64,000 bases of DNA from a virus. The stretch covers positions 1-64,000 of IMG/VR virus record IMGVR_UViG_3300009079_000020, one strand, 5' to 3'. The notes under the pieces are model-generated. The model ran no database searches. It was given only the letters and a program-made list of their open reading frames with translations, and had not been told where the DNA came from. Shown here in pieces: positions 62,931 to 64,000 of the stretch. The stretch's first letter is position 1, and each line of letters starts with the position of its first letter. Both the position numbers and the translations under genes were made by a program.

Positions 62931-64000
62931 ATGGCAACTAATCTTACTAACACCACGTTCTTGAGTGAATATAATGATGACTTCAGAGATAGTGATCACT
63001 ACCATCGTATTCTTTTTAATAACGGTCGTGCTCTTCAAGCTAGAGAGCTAACGCAATCACAATCTATTATACAAGCAGAACTAGCCAGGCTTTCACGGTT
63101 TATAGTAAATGAAGGCGCAATATTTAATAATTCAGCAAGCCTTGCTTCAGGTGTCAATGCCTTTTCTTACACGTACTTGAAAGTCAGTTCTTTACCTATA
63201 GGTTATGCAGCTTTAAAGGGTACTAAAATAAATGATGGTGATTTGTTTGCTATAGTAAAAGATGTCTTACCGGCTGCAAATGGAGATCCTGATACGCTAT
63301 TCGTAAAGATGTCAGAGGGTAAAGTTGGAGGAGCAGACGAAGCTGAAGTTACTACAGTTTCTAAGCCATTTGTTGCAGGAGCTACTCTTACAACTGATTT
63401 AGGTAATATTACCATTCAGTCAGTGAATGACGCGGTTGGAAAATGTTCTATTGTTGATATTCCTCAGTTTGATACGTATGCTGGAAACCATCTTGTAATG
63501 GTTGACGCTCAATCATTAGTTCTTTCTAAATACACTCCTACCTTTACAGGCACTGTTGGTTTTAAAGTAGTAGAAGAAATTATTACTACAGCTGATAATA
63601 TAGCTCTTTTTGATAATTCAGGTTCTACTCCCAACCTTACATCTCCAGGCGCTGATAGACTTAAAATTACATTAACTCTAACAACAAAAGATCAGATTGT
63701 TGCAAGCGATACATTTTATGAAGTCTATAAGGTAATCAACGGTCAAGTTTCGCTTACTAAAACTCCCGATAAGATTCTTTCTAAAATAGGTAGTATTATC
63801 GATTCAAGAACCTATTCTCAAACAGGTAATTTTATTGAGAGCAGACCAACCGGTGAATTTGACCTGTCAATAAATACTGATACTGACGACGACTTCTTAA
63901 ACTTTAAAGTTTCAGGAGGAACTGGTTTTGTAAATGGATCAAGAGTCGAAAGAGATTTTAATCTACCAATCAAAGTATCAAAGCCAAGAAATATTATAAA
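62931..64000 (+). CDS. DUF4815-like tail/baseplate protein (cut by window end)
   Basis: AAGGATAAACA precedes ATG 62931. The N-terminus FLSEYNDDFRDSDHYHRILF, NNGRALQARELTQSQSIIQA then ELARLSRFIVNEGAIFNNSA matches the DUF4815 family of marine phage baseplate or fibre proteins. At least 356 residues are present; the rest runs off the window. Repetitive beta structure suggests a large fibre-like protein. Location in the gp8 operon supports a baseplate or fibre role. Confidence 0.65.
   Translation, partial: MATNLTNTTFLSEYNDDFRDSDHYHRILFNNGRALQARELTQSQSIIQAELARLSRFIVNEGAIFNNSASLASGVNAFSYTYLKVSSLPIGYAALKGTKINDGDLFAIVKDVLPAANGDPDTLFVKMSEGKVGGADEAEVTTVSKPFVAGATLTTDLGNITIQSVNDAVGKCSIVDIPQFDTYAGNHLVMVDAQSLVLSKYTPTFTGTVGFKVVEEIITTADNIALFDNSGSTPNLTSPGADRLKITLTLTTKDQIVASDTFYEVYKVINGQVSLTKTPDKILSKIGSIIDSRTYSQTGNFIESRPTGEFDLSINTDTDDDFLNFKVSGGTGFVNGSRVERDFNLPIKVSKPRNII

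Noticed and set aside
1-64000. CRISPR arrays, insertion sequences, integrase and attachment sites, photosynthesis genes
   Set aside because: Looked for by eye in all regions; no regularly spaced repeats, transposase or integrase motifs, att-like duplications at the tRNA genes, or psbA/psbD-like proteins were seen.

Overview
The window is part of a lytic, T4-like myovirus genome (T4 superfamily, the branch otherwise known from marine cyanophages and pelagiphages). The evidence is a set of recognisable T4-type genes: ssDNA-binding gp32, late-transcription coactivator gp33, RNase H, PhoH, head-completion gp4, tail-tube-like protein, and baseplate gp26, gp51, gp48, gp53, gp27-like, gp5, gp25, gp6 and gp8. 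Twelve T4-style late promoters (TATAAATA) are also present. No integrase, repressor, transposon or CRISPR array was seen. The sequence is A+T-rich. The probable host is an alphaproteobacterium, because the phage carries a circularly permuted two-piece tmRNA of the alphaproteobacterial kind. The host is inferred, not shown.

Layout. 1-1.6 kb: small genes and a SleB-type cell-wall hydrolase. 1.5-1.8 kb: the permuted tmRNA (tag ANDNFAPSGFALAA) behind its own promoter. 1.8-6.4 kb: an outer-membrane-like beta-barrel protein, then a late operon of secreted and membrane proteins that includes pilin-like and pilus-chaperone-like proteins. 6.4-8.2 kb: small early genes and a DUF932 protein. 8.2-18.8 kb: a late head-associated cluster in which several proteins share an N-terminal F-x-x-[FY]-[LIV]-x-E leader that resembles a T4 capsid-targeting propeptide. 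Among them are a KxDG ligase-like protein and a cytidylyltransferase-like protein. 18.8-19.5 kb: overlapping spanin genes.

19.7-25.7 kb: nucleotide and replication functions (B12-dependent monomeric ribonucleotide reductase, SegE-like GIY-YIG nuclease, RNase H, PhoH, HAD phosphatase). 26-31.5 kb: a sugar-modification island with five to six glycosyltransferases, a homologue of plant glucuronoxylan 4-O-methyltransferases and a DUF115-like protein; its middle is visibly richer in A+T. 31.5-43.9 kb: many small early genes, three tRNAs (Met/Ile CAU, Arg UCU, Pro UGG), a sulfotransferase-like protein, a nuclease, a eukaryote-type phosphomannomutase, a 2OG-Fe(II) oxygenase, a structured RNA of about 210 nt, then gp33 and gp32. 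43.9-48.5 kb (minus strand) and 48.5-64 kb (plus strand): tail, baseplate and fibre genes.

Regulation can be read directly from the sequence. Twelve early or middle promoters share TGTACA-N17-TAgaAT, always with a 17-bp spacer (one, before gp32, has a variant -35). They drive the tmRNA, rnh, small early genes and gp32. TATAAATA sites drive lysis, virion and secreted-protein genes. The most notable features are the promoter-driven phage tmRNA, the late operon of exported pilus-like proteins, the structured RNA at 40.25-40.47 kb, the probable cohort of capsid-packaged proteins, the glycan-modification gene set, and a baseplate carrying three different peptidoglycan-hydrolase-type domains.
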